Positions 28,101-41,888 are shown, counted from the first letter of the stretch. The stretch is 64,000 nt of DNA from Cristatella mucedo (GCA_009760855.2 WPIO01000331.1:19737-83736), one strand, 5' to 3'. Translations and numbers: made by a program. Notes: a model not told the origin generated them from the sequence alone.

Positions 28101-29329
28101 AGAAACTTCAAATCTGCATGTCGGAGCGTGCGCTGACTGGCAGCAGAGTGCTGCACCATGTTTAAAGCATTTCGCACGTAAATAAATAACACGTTTCGCA
28201 CGAGTTCGCACCAGATCGCGGAATGTGTAGAAACTTCAAATCTGCATGTCGGAGCGTGCGCTGACTGGCAGCAGAGTGCTGCACCATGTTTTAAAGCATT
28301 TCGCACGTAAATAAAACTTTTCGCACGAGTTCGCACCAGATCGCGGAATATGTAGAAACTTCAAATCTGCATGTCGGAGCGTGCGCTGACTGGCAGCAGA
28401 GTGCTGCACCATGTTTAAAGCATTTCGCACGTAAATAACACGTTTCGCACGAGTTCGCACCAGATCGCGGAATATGTAGAAACTTCAAATCTGCATGTCG
28501 GAGCGTGCGCTGACTGGCAGCAGAGTGCTGCACCATGTTTAAAGCATTTCGCACGTAAATAACACGTTTCGCACGAGTTCGCACCAGATCGAGGAATATG
28601 TAGAAACTCCAAAATCTGCATGTCGGAGCGCTGCTGACTGGCAGCAGCAGAGTGCTGCACCATGTTTAAAGCATTTCGCACGTAAATAACACGTTTCGCA
28701 CAAGTTCGCACCAGATCGCGGAATATGTAGAAACTTCAAATCTGCATGTAAGAGCGTGCGCTGACTGGCAGCAGAGTGCTGCACCATGTTTAAAGCATTT
28801 CGCACGTAAATAACACGTTTCGCACGAGTTCGCACCAGATCGCGGAATGTGTAGAAACTTCAAATCTGCATGTCGGAGCGTGCGCTGACTGGCAGCAGAG
28901 TGCTGCACCATGTTTAAAGCATTTCGCACGTAAATAACACGTTTCGCACGAGTTCGCACCAGATCGCGGAATATGTAGAAACTTCAAATCTGCATGTCGG
29001 AGCGTGCGCTGACTGGCAGCAGAGTGCTGCACCATGTTTAAAGCATTTCGCACGTAAATAACACAGTTCGCACGAGTTCGCACCAGATCGCGGAATATGT
29101 AGAAACTTCAAATCTGCATGTCGGAGCGTGCGCTGACTGGCAGCAGAGTGCTGCACCATGTTTAAAGCATTTCGCACGTAAATAACACGTTTCGCACGAG
29201 TTCGCACCAGATCGCGGAATATGTAGAAACTTCAAATCTGCATGTCGGAGCGTGCGCTGACTGGCAGCAGAGTGCTGCACCATGTTTAAAGCATTTCGCA
29301 CGTAAATAACACGTTTCGCACGAGTTCGC

Positions 29330-29453
29330 ACCAGATCGCGGAATATGTAGAAACTTCAAATCTGCATGTCGGAGCGTGCGCTGACTGGCAGCAGAGTGCT
29401 GCACCATGTTTAAAGCATTTCGCACGTAAATAACACGTTTCGCACGAGTTCGC
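29330..29453 (+). repeat. Reference (consensus-like) monomer of the satellite
   Basis: This unit matches the majority base at every position I compared and is flanked by near-identical units, so it serves as the reference for unit coordinates. Landmarks are GATCGCGG at unit 5-12, A15 (G in the other common form), GTAGAAAC at 18-25, CTGCATGTCGG at 33-43, GCGTGCGC at 45-52, GCAGCAGAGTGCTGC at 59-73, TTTAAA at 80-85 and three TTCGCAC motifs from 90. The length, 124, is one more than a multiple of three. Any reading frame therefore shifts at each unit boundary, and no frame can be maintained along the array. The choice of plus strand and of base 1 is arbitrary. Confidence 0.95.
29388..29402. other. 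Inverted repeat in each monomer (6-bp stem, 3-base loop)
   Basis: GCAGCA (unit 59-64) and TGCTGC (unit 68-73) are perfect reverse complements separated by GAG. The element recurs in nearly every unit, giving several hundred potential hairpins in the window. A shorter GTGC-T-GCAC inverted repeat overlaps its right half. Slippage is frequent here: an extra CAG appears near 7156, 28640, 49220, 52280, 54818 and 57215. Whether it folds in DNA or in a transcript cannot be told from sequence. No T-run follows, so it is not a bacterial terminator. Confidence 0.8.
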
Positions 29454-29455
29454 AC
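29419..29455 (+). repeat. Internal sub-repeat: three TTCGCAC motifs in phase
   Basis: TTCGCAC occurs at unit 90-96, 110-116 and 120-126 (running two bases into the next unit). The spacings are therefore 20 and 10 bases. The last two form a 10-base direct repeat, TTCGCACGAG then TTCGCACCAG, with one mismatch. CACGT also repeats at 94-98 and 105-109. This suggests that part of the monomer grew from a shorter ~10-base repeat, and it puts the motif on one face of the helix. The pattern is present in almost all units; the origin is inference. Confidence 0.8.
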
Positions 29456-32400
29456 CAGATCGCGGAATATGTAGAAACTTCAAATCTGCATGTCGGAGCG
29501 TGCGCTGACTGGCAGCAGAGTGCTGCACCATGTTTAAAGCATTTCGCACGTAAATAACACGTTTCGCACGAGTTCGCACCAGATCGCGGAATATGTAGAA
29601 ACTTCAAATCTGCATGTCGGAGCGTGCGCTGACTGGCAGCAGAGTGCTGCACCATGTTTAAAGCATTTCGCACGTAAATAACACGTTTCGCACGAGTTCG
29701 CACCAGATCGCGGAATATGTAGAAACTTCAAATCTGCATGTCGGAGCGTGCGCTGACTGGCAGCAGAGTGCTGCACCATGTTTAAAGCATTTCGCACGTA
29801 AATAACACGTTTCGCACGAGTTCGCACCAGATCGCGGAATATGTAGAAACTTCAAATCTGCATGTCGGAGCGTGTGCTGACTGGCAGCAGAGTGCTGCAC
29901 CATGTTTAAAGCATTTCGCACGTAAATAACACGTTTCGCACGAGTTCGCACCAGATCGCGGAATATGTAGAAACTTCAAATCTGCATGTCGGAGCGTGCG
30001 CTGACTGGCAGCAGAGTGCTGCACCATGTTTAAAGCATTTCGCACGTAAATAACACGTTTCGCACGAGTTCGCACCAGATCGCGGAATGTGTAGAAACTT
30101 CAAATCTGCATGTCGGAGCGTGCGCTGACTGGCAGCAGAGTGCTGCACCATGTTTAAAGCATTTCGCACGTAAATAACACGTTTCGCACGAGTTCGCACC
30201 AGATCGCGGAATATGTAGAAACTTCAAATCTGCATGTCGGAGCGTGCGCTGACTGGCAGCAGAGTGCTGCACCATGTTTAAAGCATTTCGCACGTAAATA
30301 ACACGTTTCGCACGAGTTCGCACCAGATCGCGGAATATGTAGAAACTTCAAATCTGCATGTCGGAGCGTGCGCTGACTGGCAGCAGAGTGCTGCACCATG
30401 TTTAAAGCATTTCGCACGTAAATAACACGTTTCGCACGAGTTCGCACCAGATCGCGGAATGTGTAGAAACTTCAAATCTGCATGTCGGAGCGTGCGCTGA
30501 CTGGCAGCAGAGTGCTGCACCATGTTTAAAGCATTTCGCACGTAAATAACACGTTTCGCACGAGTTCGCACCAGATCGCGGAATATGTAGAAACTTCAAA
30601 TCTGCATGTCGGAGCGTGCGCTGACTGGCAGCAGAGTGCTGCACCATGTTTAAAGCATTTCGCACGTAAAAATAACACGTTTCGCACGAGTTCGCACCAG
30701 ATCGCGGAATATGTAGAAACTTCAAATCTGCATGTCGGAGCGTGCGCTGACTGGCAGCAGAGTGCTGCACCATGTTTAAAGCATTTCGCACGTAAATAAC
30801 ACGTTTCGCACGAGTTCGCACCAGATCGCGGAATATGTAGAAACTTCAAATCTGCATGTCGGAGCGTGCGCTGACTGGCAGCAGAGTGCTGCACCATGTT
30901 TAAAGCATTTCGCACGTAAATAACACGTTTCGCACGAGTTCGCACCAGATCGCGGAATATGTAGAAACTTCAAATCTGCATGTCGGAGCGTGCGCTGACT
31001 GGCAGCAGAGTGCTGCACCATGTTTAAAGCATTTCGCACGTAAATAACACGTTTCGCACGAGTTCGCACCAGATCGCGGAATGTGTAGAAACTTCAAATC
31101 TGCATGTCGGAGCGTGCGCTGACTGGCAGCAGAGTGCTGCACCATGTTTAAAGCATTTCGCACGTACGTAACACGTTTCGCACGAGCTCGCAGCAGATCG
31201 CGGAATATGTAGAAACTTCAAATCTGCATGTCGGAGCGTGCGCTGACTGGCAGCAGAGTGCTGCACCATGTTTAAAGCATTTCGCACGTAAATAACACGT
31301 TTCGCACGAGTTCGCACCAGATCGCGGAATATGTAGAAACTTCAAATCTGCATGTCGGAGCGTGCGCTGACTGGCAGCAGAGTGCTGCACCATGTTTAAA
31401 GCATTTCGCACGTAAATAACACGTTTCGCACGAGTTCGCACCAGATCGCGGAATATGTAGAAACTTCAAATCTGCATGTCGGAGCGTGCGCTGACTGGCA
31501 GCAGAGTGCTGCACCATGTTTAAAGCATTTCGCACGTAAATAACACGTTTCGCACGAGTTCGCACCAGATCGCGGAATGTGTAGAAACTTCAAATCTGCA
31601 TGTCGGAGCGTGCGCTGACTGGCAGCAGAGTGCTGCACCATGTTTAAAGCATTTTGCACGTAAATAACACGTTTCGCACGAGTTCGCACCAGATCGCGGA
31701 ATATGTAGAAACTTCAAATCTGCATTTCGGAGCGTGCGCTGACTGGCAGCAGAGTGCTGCACCATGTTTAAAGCATTTCGCACGTAAATAACACGGTTCG
31801 CACGAGTTCGCACCAGATCGCGGAAATTGTAGAAACTTCAAATCTGCATGTCGGAGCGTGCGCTGACTGGCAGCAGAGTGCTGCACCATGTTTAAAGCAT
31901 TTCGCACGTAAATAACACGTTTCGCACGAGTTCGCACCAGATCGCGGAATATGTAGAAACTTCAAATCTGCATGTCGGAGCGTGCGCTGACTGGCAGCAG
32001 AGTGCTGCACCATGTTTTAAAGCATTTCGCACGTAAATAACACGTTTCGCACGAGTTCGCACCAGATCGCGGAATATGTAGAAACTTCAAATCTGCATGT
32101 CGGAGCGTGCGCTGACTGGCAGCAGAGTGCTGCACCATGTTTAAAGCATTTCGCACGTAAATAACACGTTTCGCACGAGTTCGCACCAGATCGCGGAATG
32201 TGTAGAAACTTCAAATCTGCATGTCGGAGCGTGCGCTGACTGGCAGCAGAGTGCTGCACCATGTTTAAAGCATTTCGCACGTAAATAACACGTTTCGCAC
32301 GAGTTCGCACCAGATCGCGGAATATGTAGAAACTTCAAATCTGCATGTCGGAGCGTGCGCTGACTGGCAGCAGAGTGCTGCACCATGTTTAAAGCATTTC

Positions 32401-33675
32401 GCACGTAAATAACACGTTTCGCACGAGTTCGCACCAGATCGCGGAATATGTAGAAACTTCAAATCTGCATGTCGGAGCGTGCGCTGACTGGCAGCAGAGT
32501 GCTGCACCATGTTTAAAGCATTTCGCACGTAAATAACACGTTTCGCACGAGTTCGCACCAGATCGCGGAATATGTAGAAACTTCAAATCTGCATGTCGGA
32601 GCGTGCGCTGACTGGCAGCAGAGTGCTGCACCATGTTTAAAGCATTTCGCACGTAAATAACACGTTTCGCACGAGTTCGCACCAGATCGCGGAATGTGTA
32701 GAAACTTCAAATCTGCATGTCGGAGCGTGCGCTGACTGGCAGCAGAGTGCTGCACCATGTTTAAAGCATTTCGCACGTAAAAATAACACGTTTCGCACGA
32801 GTTCGCACCAGATCGCGGAATATGTAGAAACTTCAAATCTGCATGTCGGAGCGTGCGCTGACTGGCAGCAGAGTGCTGCACCATGTTTAAAGCATTTCGC
32901 ACGTAAATAACACGTTTCGCACGAGTTCGCACCAGATCGCGGAATATGTAGAAACTTCAAATCTGCATGTCGGAGCGTGCGCTGACTGGCAGCAGAGTGC
33001 TGCACCATGTTTAAAGCATTTCGCACGTAAATAACACGTTTTCGCACGAGTTCGCACCAGATCGCGGAATGTGTAGAAACTTCAAATCTGCATGTCGGAG
33101 CGTGCGCTGACTGGCAGCAGAGTGCTGCACCATGTTTAAAGCATTTCGCACGTAAATAACACGTTTCGCACGAGTTCGCACCAGATCGCGGAATGTGTAG
33201 AAACTTCAAATCTGCATGTCGGAGCGTGCGCTGACTGGCAGCAGAGTGCTGCACCATGTTTAAAGCATTTCGCACGTAAATAACACGTTTCGCACGAGTT
33301 CGCACCAGATCGCGGAATATGTAGAAACTTCAAATCTGCATGTCGGAGCGTGCGCTGACTGGCAGCAGAGTGCTGCACCATGTTTAAAGCATTTCGCACG
33401 TAAATAACACGTTTCGCACGAGTTCGCACCAGATCGCGGAATGTGTAGAAACTTCAAATCTGCATGTCGGAGCGTGCGCTGACTGGCAGCAGAGTGCTGC
33501 ACCATGTTTAAAGCATTTCGCACGTAAATAACACGTTTCGCACGAGTTCGCACCAGATCGCGGAATATGTAGAAACTTCAAATCTGCATGTCGGAGCGTG
33601 CGCTGACTGGCAGCAGAGTGCTGCACCATGTTTAAAGCATTTCGCACGTAAATAACACGTTTCGCACGAGTTCGC

Positions 33676-34171
33676 ACCAGATCGCGGAATATGTAGACAC
33701 TTCAAATCTTCATGTCGGAGCGTGCGCTGACTGGCAGCAGAGTGCTGCACCATGTTTAAAGCATTTCGCACGTAAATAACACGTTTCGCACGAGTTCGCA
33801 CCAGATCGCGGAATGTGTAGAAACTCCAAATCTGCATGTCGGAGCGTGCGCTGACGGGCAGCAGAGTGCAGCACCATGATTAGAGCATTTCGCACGTAAA
33901 TAACACGTTTTAAACGAGTTCGCACCAGATCGCGGAATATGTAGAAACTTCAAATCTGCATGTCGGAGCGTGCGCTGACTGGCAGCAGAGTTCTGCACCA
34001 TGTTTAAAGCATTTCGCACGTAAATAACACGTTTCGCACGAGTTCGCAGCAGATCGCGGAATATAAAGAAACTTCAAATCTGCATGTCGGAGCGTGCGCT
34101 GACTGGCAGCAGAGTGCTGCACTATGTTTAAAGCATTTCGCACGTAAATAACACGTTTCGCACGAGTTCGC
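33676..34171. repeat. Four-unit higher-order block, best copy
   Basis: Four consecutive 124-base units carry distinct linked markers. Unit one (33676) has GACAC at 21-25 and TCTTCATG. Unit two (33800) has AAACTCC, GACGGGC, GTGCAGCACC, ATGATTAGAG and the TTTAAAC change. Unit three (33924) has GAGTTCTG. Unit four (34048) has CAGCAGATCG, ATAAAG and CACTATG. The surrounding units are plain. The same order recurs at other places, so this behaves as an inherited multi-unit block inside a mostly single-unit array. Confidence 0.8.
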
Positions 34172-37100
34172 ACCAGATCGCGGAATATGTAGAAACTTCA
34201 AATCTGCATGTCGGAGCGTGCGCTGACTGGCAGCAGAGTGCTGCACCATGTTTAAAGCATTTCGCACGTAAATAACACGTTTCGCACGAGTTCGCACCAG
34301 ATCGCGGAATATGTAGAAACTTCAAATCTGCATGTCGGAGCGTGCGCTGACTGGCAGCAGAGTGCTGCACCATGTTTAAAGCATTTCGCACGTAAATAAC
34401 ACGTTTCGCACGAGTTCGCACCAGATCGCGGAATGTGTAGAAACTTCAAATCTGCATGTCGGAGCGTGCGCTGACTGGCAGCAGAGTGCTGCACCATGTT
34501 TAAAGCATTTCGCACGTAAATAACACGTTTCGCACGAGTTCGCACCAGATCGCGGAATGTGTAGAAACTTCAAATCTGCATGTCGGAGCGTGCGCTGACT
34601 GGCAGCAGAGTGCTGCACCATGTTTTAAAGCATTTCGCACGTAAATAACACGTTTCGCACGAGTTCGCACCAGATCGCGGAATGTGTAGAAACTTCAAAT
34701 CTGCATGTCGGAGCGTGCGCTGACTGGCAGCAGAGTGCTGCACCATGTTTAAAGCATTTCGCACGTAAATAACACGTTTCGCACGAGTTCGCACCAGATC
34801 GCGGAATATGTAGAAACTTCAAATCTGCATGTCGGAGCGTGCGCTGACTGGCAGCAGAGTGCTGCACCATGTTTAAAGCATTTCGCACGTAAATAACACG
34901 TTTCGCACGAGTTCGCACCAGATCGCGGAATATGTAGAAACTTCAAATCTGCATGTCGGAGCGTGCGCTGACTGGCAGCAGAGTGCTGCACCATGTTTAA
35001 AGCATTTCGCACGTAAATAACACGTTTCGCACGAGTTCGCACCAGATCGCGGAATATGTAGAAACTTCAAATCTGCATGTCGGAGCGTGCGCTGACTGGC
35101 AGCAGAGTGCTGCACCATGTTTGAAGCATTTCGCACGTAAATAATCGCACGAGTTCGCACCAGATCGCGGAATATGTAGAAACTTCAAATCTGCATGTCG
35201 GAGCGTGCGCTGACTGGCAGCAGAGTGCTGCACCATGTTTAAAGCATTTCGCACGTAAATAACACGTTTCGCACGAGTTCGCACCAGATCGCGGAATATG
35301 TGTAGAAACTTCAAATCTGCATGTCGGAGCGTGCGCTGACTGGCAGCAGAGTGCTGCACCATGTTTAAAGCATTTCGCACGTAAATAACACGTTTCGCAC
35401 GAGTTCGCACCAGATCGCGGAATATGTAGAAACTTCAAATCTGCATGTCGGAGCGTGCGCTGACTGGCAGCAGAGTGCTGCACCATGTTTAAAGCATTTC
35501 GCACGTAAATAACACGTTTCGCACGAGTTCGCACCAGATCGCGGAATATGTAGAAACTTCAAATCTGCATGTCGGAGCGTGCGCTGACTGGCAGCAGAGT
35601 GCTGCACCATGTTTAAAGCATTTCGCACGTAAATAACACGTTTCGCACGAGTTCGCACCAGATCGCGGAATATGTAGAAACTTCAAATCTGCATGTCGGA
35701 GCGTGCGCTGACTGGCAGCAGAGTGCTGCACCATGTTTAAAGCATTTCGCACGTAAATAACACGTTTCGCACGAGTTCGCACCAGATCGCGGAATATGTA
35801 GAAACTTCAAATCTGCATGTCGGAGCGTGCGCTGACTGGCAGCAGAGTGCTGCACCATGTTTAAAGCATTTCGCACGTAAATAACACGTTTCGCACGAGT
35901 TCGCACCAGATCGCGGAATGTGTAGAAACTTCAAATCTGCATGTCGGAGCGTGCGCTGACTGGCAGCAGAGTGCTGCACCATGTTTAAAGCATTTCGCAC
36001 GTAAATAACACGTTTCGCACGAGTTCGCACCAGATCGCGGAATATGTAGAAACTTCAAATCTGCATGTCGGAGCGTGCGCTGACTGGCAGCAGAGTGCGG
36101 CACCATGTTTTAAAGCATTTCGCACGTAAATAACACGTTTCGCACGAGTTCGCACCAGATCGCGGAATATGTAGAAACTTCAAATCTGCATGTCGGAGCG
36201 TGCGCTGACTGGCAGCAGAGTGCTGCACCATGTTTAAAGCATTTCGCACGTAAATAACACGTTTCGCACGAGTTCGCACCAGATCGCGGAATATGTAGAA
36301 ACTTCAAATCTGCATGTCGGAGCGTGCGCTGACTGGCAGCAGAGTGCTGCACCATGTTTAAAGCATTTCGCACGGAAATAACAAATTTCGCAAAAGTTCG
36401 CACCAGGTCGCGGAATATGTAGAAACTTCAAATCTGCATGTCGAAGCGTGCGCTGACTGGCAGCAGAGTGCTGCACCATGTTTAAAGCATTTCGCACGTA
36501 AATAACACGTTTCGCACGAGTTCGCACCAGATCGCGGAATATGTAGAAACTTCAAATCTGCATGTCGGAGCGTGCGCTGACTGGCAGCAGAGTGCTGCAC
36601 CATGTTTAAAGCATTTCGCACGTAAATAACACGTTTCGCACGAGTTCGCACCAGATCGCGGAATATGTAGAAACTTCAAATCTGCATGTCGGAGCGTGCG
36701 CTGACTGGCAGCAGAGTGCTGCACCATGTTTAAAGCATTTCGCACGTAAATAACACGTTTCGCACGAGTTCGCACCAGATCGCGGAATATGTAGAAACTT
36801 CAAATCTGCATGTCGGAGCGTGCGCTGACTGGCAGCAGAGTGCTGCACCATGTTTAAAGCATTTCGCACGTAAATAACACGTTTCGCACGAGTTCGCACC
36901 AGATCGCGGAATATGTAGAAACTTCAAATCTGCATGTCGGAGCGTGCGCTGACTGGCAGCAGAGTGCTGCACCATGTTTAAAGCATTTCGCACGTAAATA
37001 ACACGTTTCGCACGAGTTCGCACCAGATCGCGGAATGTGTAGAAACTTCAAATCTGCATGTCGGAGCGTGCGCTGACTGGCAGCAGAGTGCTGCACCATG

Positions 37101-40100
37101 TTTAAAGCATTTCGCACGTAAATAACACGTTTCGCACGAGTTCGCACCAGATCGCGGAATATGTAGAAACTTCAAATCTGCATGTCGGAGCGTGCGCTGA
37201 CTGGCAGCAGAGTGCTGCACCATGTTTAAAGCATTTCGCACGTAAATAACACGTTTCGCACGAGTTCGCACCAGATCGCGGAATATGTAGAAACTTCAAA
37301 TCTGCATGTCGGAGCGTGCGCTGACTGGCAGCAGAGTGCTGCACCATGTTTAAAGCATTTCGCACGTAAATAACACGTTTCGCACGAGTTCGCACCAGAT
37401 CGCGGAATGTGTAGAAACTTCAAATCTGCATGTCGGAGCGTGCGCTGACTGGCAGCAGAGTGCTGCACCATGTTTAAAGCATTTCGCACGTAAATAACAC
37501 GTTTTTCGCACGAGTTCGCACCAGATCGCGGAATATGTAGAAACTTCAAATCTGCATGTCGGAGCGTGCGCTGACTGGCAGCAGAGTGCTGCACCATGTT
37601 TAAAGCATTTCGCACGTAAATAACACCTTTTCGCACGAGTTCGCACCAGATCGCGGAATGTGTAGAAACTTCAAATCTGCATGTCGGAGCGTGCGCTGAC
37701 TGGCAGCAGAGTGCTGCACCATGTTTAAAGCATTTCGCACGTAAATAACACGTTTTTTCGCACGAGTTCGCACCAGATCGCGGAATATGTAGAAACTTCA
37801 AATCTGCATGTCGGAGCGTGCGCTGACTGGCAGCAGAGTGCTGCACCATGTTTAAAGCATTTCGCACGTAAATAACACGTTTCGCACGAGTTCGCACCAG
37901 ATCGCGGAATGTGTAGAAACTTCAAATCTGCATGTCGGGAGCGTGCGCTGACTGGCAGCAGAGTGCTGCACCATGTTTAAAGCATTTCGCACGTAAATAA
38001 CACGTTTCGCACGAGTTCGCACCAGATCGCGGAATGTGTAGAAACTTCAAATCTGCATGTCGGAGCGTGCGCTGACTGGCAGCAGAGTGCTGCACCATGT
38101 TTAAAGCATTTTTGCACGTAAATAACACGTTTCGCACGAGTTCGCACCAGATCGCGGAATGTGTGTAGAAACTTCAAATCTGCATGTCGGAGCGTGCGCT
38201 GACTGGCAGCAGAGTGCTGCACCATGTTTAAAGCATTTCGCACGTAAATAACACGTTTCGCACGAGTTCGCACCAGATCGCGGAATGTGTAGAAACTTCA
38301 AATCTGCATGTCGGAGCGTGCGCTGACTGGCAGCAGAGTGCTGCACCATGTTTAAAGCATTTCGCACGTAAATAACACGTTTCGCACGAGTTCGCACCAG
38401 ATCGCGGAATATGTAGAAACTTCAAATCTGCATGTCGGAGCGTGCGCTGACTGGCAGCAGATCGCTGCACCACCATTTTAAAGCATTTCGCACGTAAATA
38501 ACACGTTTCGCACGAGTTTCGCACCAGATCGCGGAATGTGTAGAAACTTCAAATCTGCATGTCGGAGCGTGCGCTGACTGGCAGCAGAGTGCTGCACCAT
38601 GTTTAAAACATTTCGCACGTAAATAACACGTTTTCGCACGAGTTCGCACCAGATCGCGGAATATGTAGAAACTTCAAATCTGCATGTCGGAGCGTGCGCT
38701 GACTGGCAGCAGAGTGCTGCACCATGTTTAAAGCATTTCGCACGTAAATAACACGTTTCGCACGAGTTCGCACCAGATCGCGGAATGTGTAGAAACTTCA
38801 AATCTGCATGTCGGAGCGTGCGCTGACTGGCAGCAGAGTGCTGCACCATGTTTAAAGCATTTCGCACGTAAATAACACGTTTCGCACGAGTTCGCACCAG
38901 ATCGCGGAATATGTAGAAACTTCAAATCTGCATGTCGGAGCGTGCGCTGACTGGCAGCAGAGTGCTGCACCATGTTTAAAGCATTTTGCACGGAAATAAC
39001 ACGTTTTTAAACTAGTTCGCACCAGATCGCGGAATATGTAGAAACTTCAAATCTGCATGTCGGAGCGTGCGCTGACTGGCAGCAGAGTGCTGCACCATGT
39101 TTAAAGCATTTCGCACGTAAATAACACGTTTGGCACGAGTTCGCACCAGATCGCGGAATATGTAGAAACTTCAAATCTGCATGTCGGAGCGTGCGCTGAC
39201 TGGCAGCAGAGTGCTGCACCATGTTTAAAGCATTTCGCACGTAAATAACACGTTTTCGCACGAGTTCGCACCAGATCGCGGAATATGTAGAAAAACTTCA
39301 AATCTGCATGTCGGAGCGTGCGCTGACTGGCAGCAGAGTGCTGCACCATGTTTAAAGCATTTCGCACGTAAATAACACGTTTCGCACGAGTTCGCACCAG
39401 ATCGCGGAATGTGTAGAAACTTCAAATCTGCATGTCGGAGCGTGCGCTGACTGGCAGCAGAGTGCTGCACCATGTTTAAAGCATTTCGCACGTAAATAAC
39501 ACGTTTCGCACGAGTTCGCACCAGATCGCGGAATGTGTAAAAACTTCAAATCTGCATGTCGGAGCGTGCGCTGACTGGCAGCAGAGTGCTGCACCATGTT
39601 TAAAGCATTTTGCACGTAAATAACACGTTTCACAGTTCGCACCAGATCGCGGAATATGTAGAAACTTCAAATCTGCATGTCGGAGCGTGCGCTGACTGGC
39701 AGCAGAGTGCTGCACCATGTTTAAAGCATTTCGCACGTAAATAACACGTTTCGCACGAGTTCGCACCAGATCGCGGAATGTGTAGAAACTTCAAATCTGC
39801 ATGTCGGAGCGTGCGCTGACTGGCAGCAGAGTGCTGCACCATGTTTAAAGCATTTCGCACGTAAATAACACGTTTCGCACGAGTTCGCACCAGATCGCGG
39901 AATATGTAGAAACTTCAAATCTGCATGTCGGAGCGTGCGCTGACTGGCAGCAGAGTGCTGCACCATGTTTAAAGCATTTCGCACGTAAATAACACGTTTC
40001 GCACACGAGTTCGCACCAGATCGCGGAATATGTAGAAACTTCAAATCTGCATGTCGGAGCGTGCGCTGACTGGCAGCAGAGTGCTGCACCATGTTTAAAG

Positions 40101-41888
40101 CATTTCGCACGTAAATAACACGTTTCGCACGAGTTCGCACCAGATCGCGGAATATGTAGAAACTTCAAATCTGCATGTCGGAGCGTGCGCTGACTGGCAG
40201 CAGAGTGCTGCACCATGTTTAAAGCATTTCGCACGTAAATAACACGTTTCGCACGAGTTCGCACCAGATCGCGGAAATGTGTAGAAACTTCAAATCTGCA
40301 TGTCGGAGCGTGCGCTGACTGGCAGCAGAGTGCTGCACCATGTTTAAAGCATTTCGCACGTAAATAAACACGTTTCGCACGAGTTCGCACCAGATCGCGG
40401 AATATGTAGAAACTTAAAATCTGCATGTCGGAGCGTGCGCTGACTGGCAGCAGAGTGCTGCACCATTTTTAAAGCATTTCGCACGTAAATAACACGTTTC
40501 GCACGAGTTCGCACCAGATCGCGGAATATGTAGAAACTTCAAATCTGCATGTCGGAGCGTGCGCTGACTGGCAGCAGAGTGCTGCACCATGTTTAAAGCA
40601 TTTCGCACGTAAATAACACGTTTCGCACGAGTTCGCACCAGATCGCGGAATGTGTAGAAAACTTCAAATCTGCATGTCGGAGCGTGCGCTGACTGGCAGC
40701 AGAGTGCTGCACTATGTTTAAAGCATTTCGCACGTAAATAACACGTTTTCGCACGAGTTCGCACCAGATCGCGGAATATGTAGAAACTTCAAATCTGCAT
40801 GTCGGAGCGTGCGCTGACTGGCAGCAGAGTTCTGCACCATGTTTAAAGCATTTCGCACGTAAATAACACGTTTTAAACGAGTTCGCACCAGATCGCGGAA
40901 TATGTAGAAACTTCAAATCTGCATGTCGGAGCGTGCGCTGACTGGCAGCAGAGTGCTGCACCATGTTTAAAGCATTTCGCACGTAAATAACACGTTTCGC
41001 ACGAGTTCGCACCAGATCGCGGAATATGTAGAAACTTCAAATCTGCATGTCGGAGCGTGCGCTGACTGGCAGCAGAGTGCTGCACCATGTTTAAAGCATT
41101 TCGCACGTAAATAACACGTTTCACACGAGTTCGCACCAGATCGCGGAATATGTAGAAACTTCAAATCTGCATGTCGGAGCGTGCGCTGACTGGCAGCAGA
41201 GTTCTGCACCATGTTTAAAGCATTTCGCACGTAAATAACACGTTTTTCGCACGAGTTCGCACCAGATCGCGGAATATGTAGAAACTTCAAATCTGCATGT
41301 CGGAGCGTGCGCTGACTGGCAGCAGAGTGCTGCACCATGTTTAAAGCATTTCGCACGTAAATAACACGTTTCGCACGAGTTCGCACCAGATCGCGGAATG
41401 TGTAAAAACTTCAAATCTGCATGTCGGAGCGTGCGCTGAGCTGGCTGGCAGCACAGTGCTGCACCATGTTTAAAGCATTTCGCACGTAAATAACACGTTT
41501 CGCACGAGTTCGCACCAGATCGCGGAATATGTAGTAAAAACTTCAAATCTGCATTTTGGAGCGTGCACTGACTGGCAGCAGAGTGCTGCACCATGTTTAA
41601 AGCATTTCGCACGTAAATAACACAGTTCGCACGAGTTCGCACCAGATCGCGGAATATGTAGAAACTTCAAATCTGCATGTCGGAGCGTGCGCTGACTGGC
41701 AGCAGAGTGCTGCACCATGTTTAAAGCATTTCGCACGTAAATAACACGTTTCGCACGAGTTCGCACCAGATCGCGGAATATGTAGAAACTTCAAATCTGC
41801 ATGTCGGAGCGTGCGCTGACTGGCAGCAGAGTGCTGCACCATGTTTAAAGCATTTCGCACGTAAATAACACGTTTCGCACGAGTTCGC

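Noticed and set aside
29388-29402. Rho-independent terminator
   Set aside because: The stem is only six pairs, no T-run follows, and the element is repeated in every unit.
29448-29466. CENP-B box-like TTCGCACCAGATCGCGG at the unit junction
   Set aside because: It shares TTCG and the spaced A with the box core, but the CGGG part is shifted and altered. The match is too weak to claim a binding site.
30402-32932. A 17-unit duplication suggested by two TAAAAATAAC insertions (30665 and 32778)
   Set aside because: The A15/G15 order of the flanking units differs between the two places, so independent homopolymer length changes explain them better.
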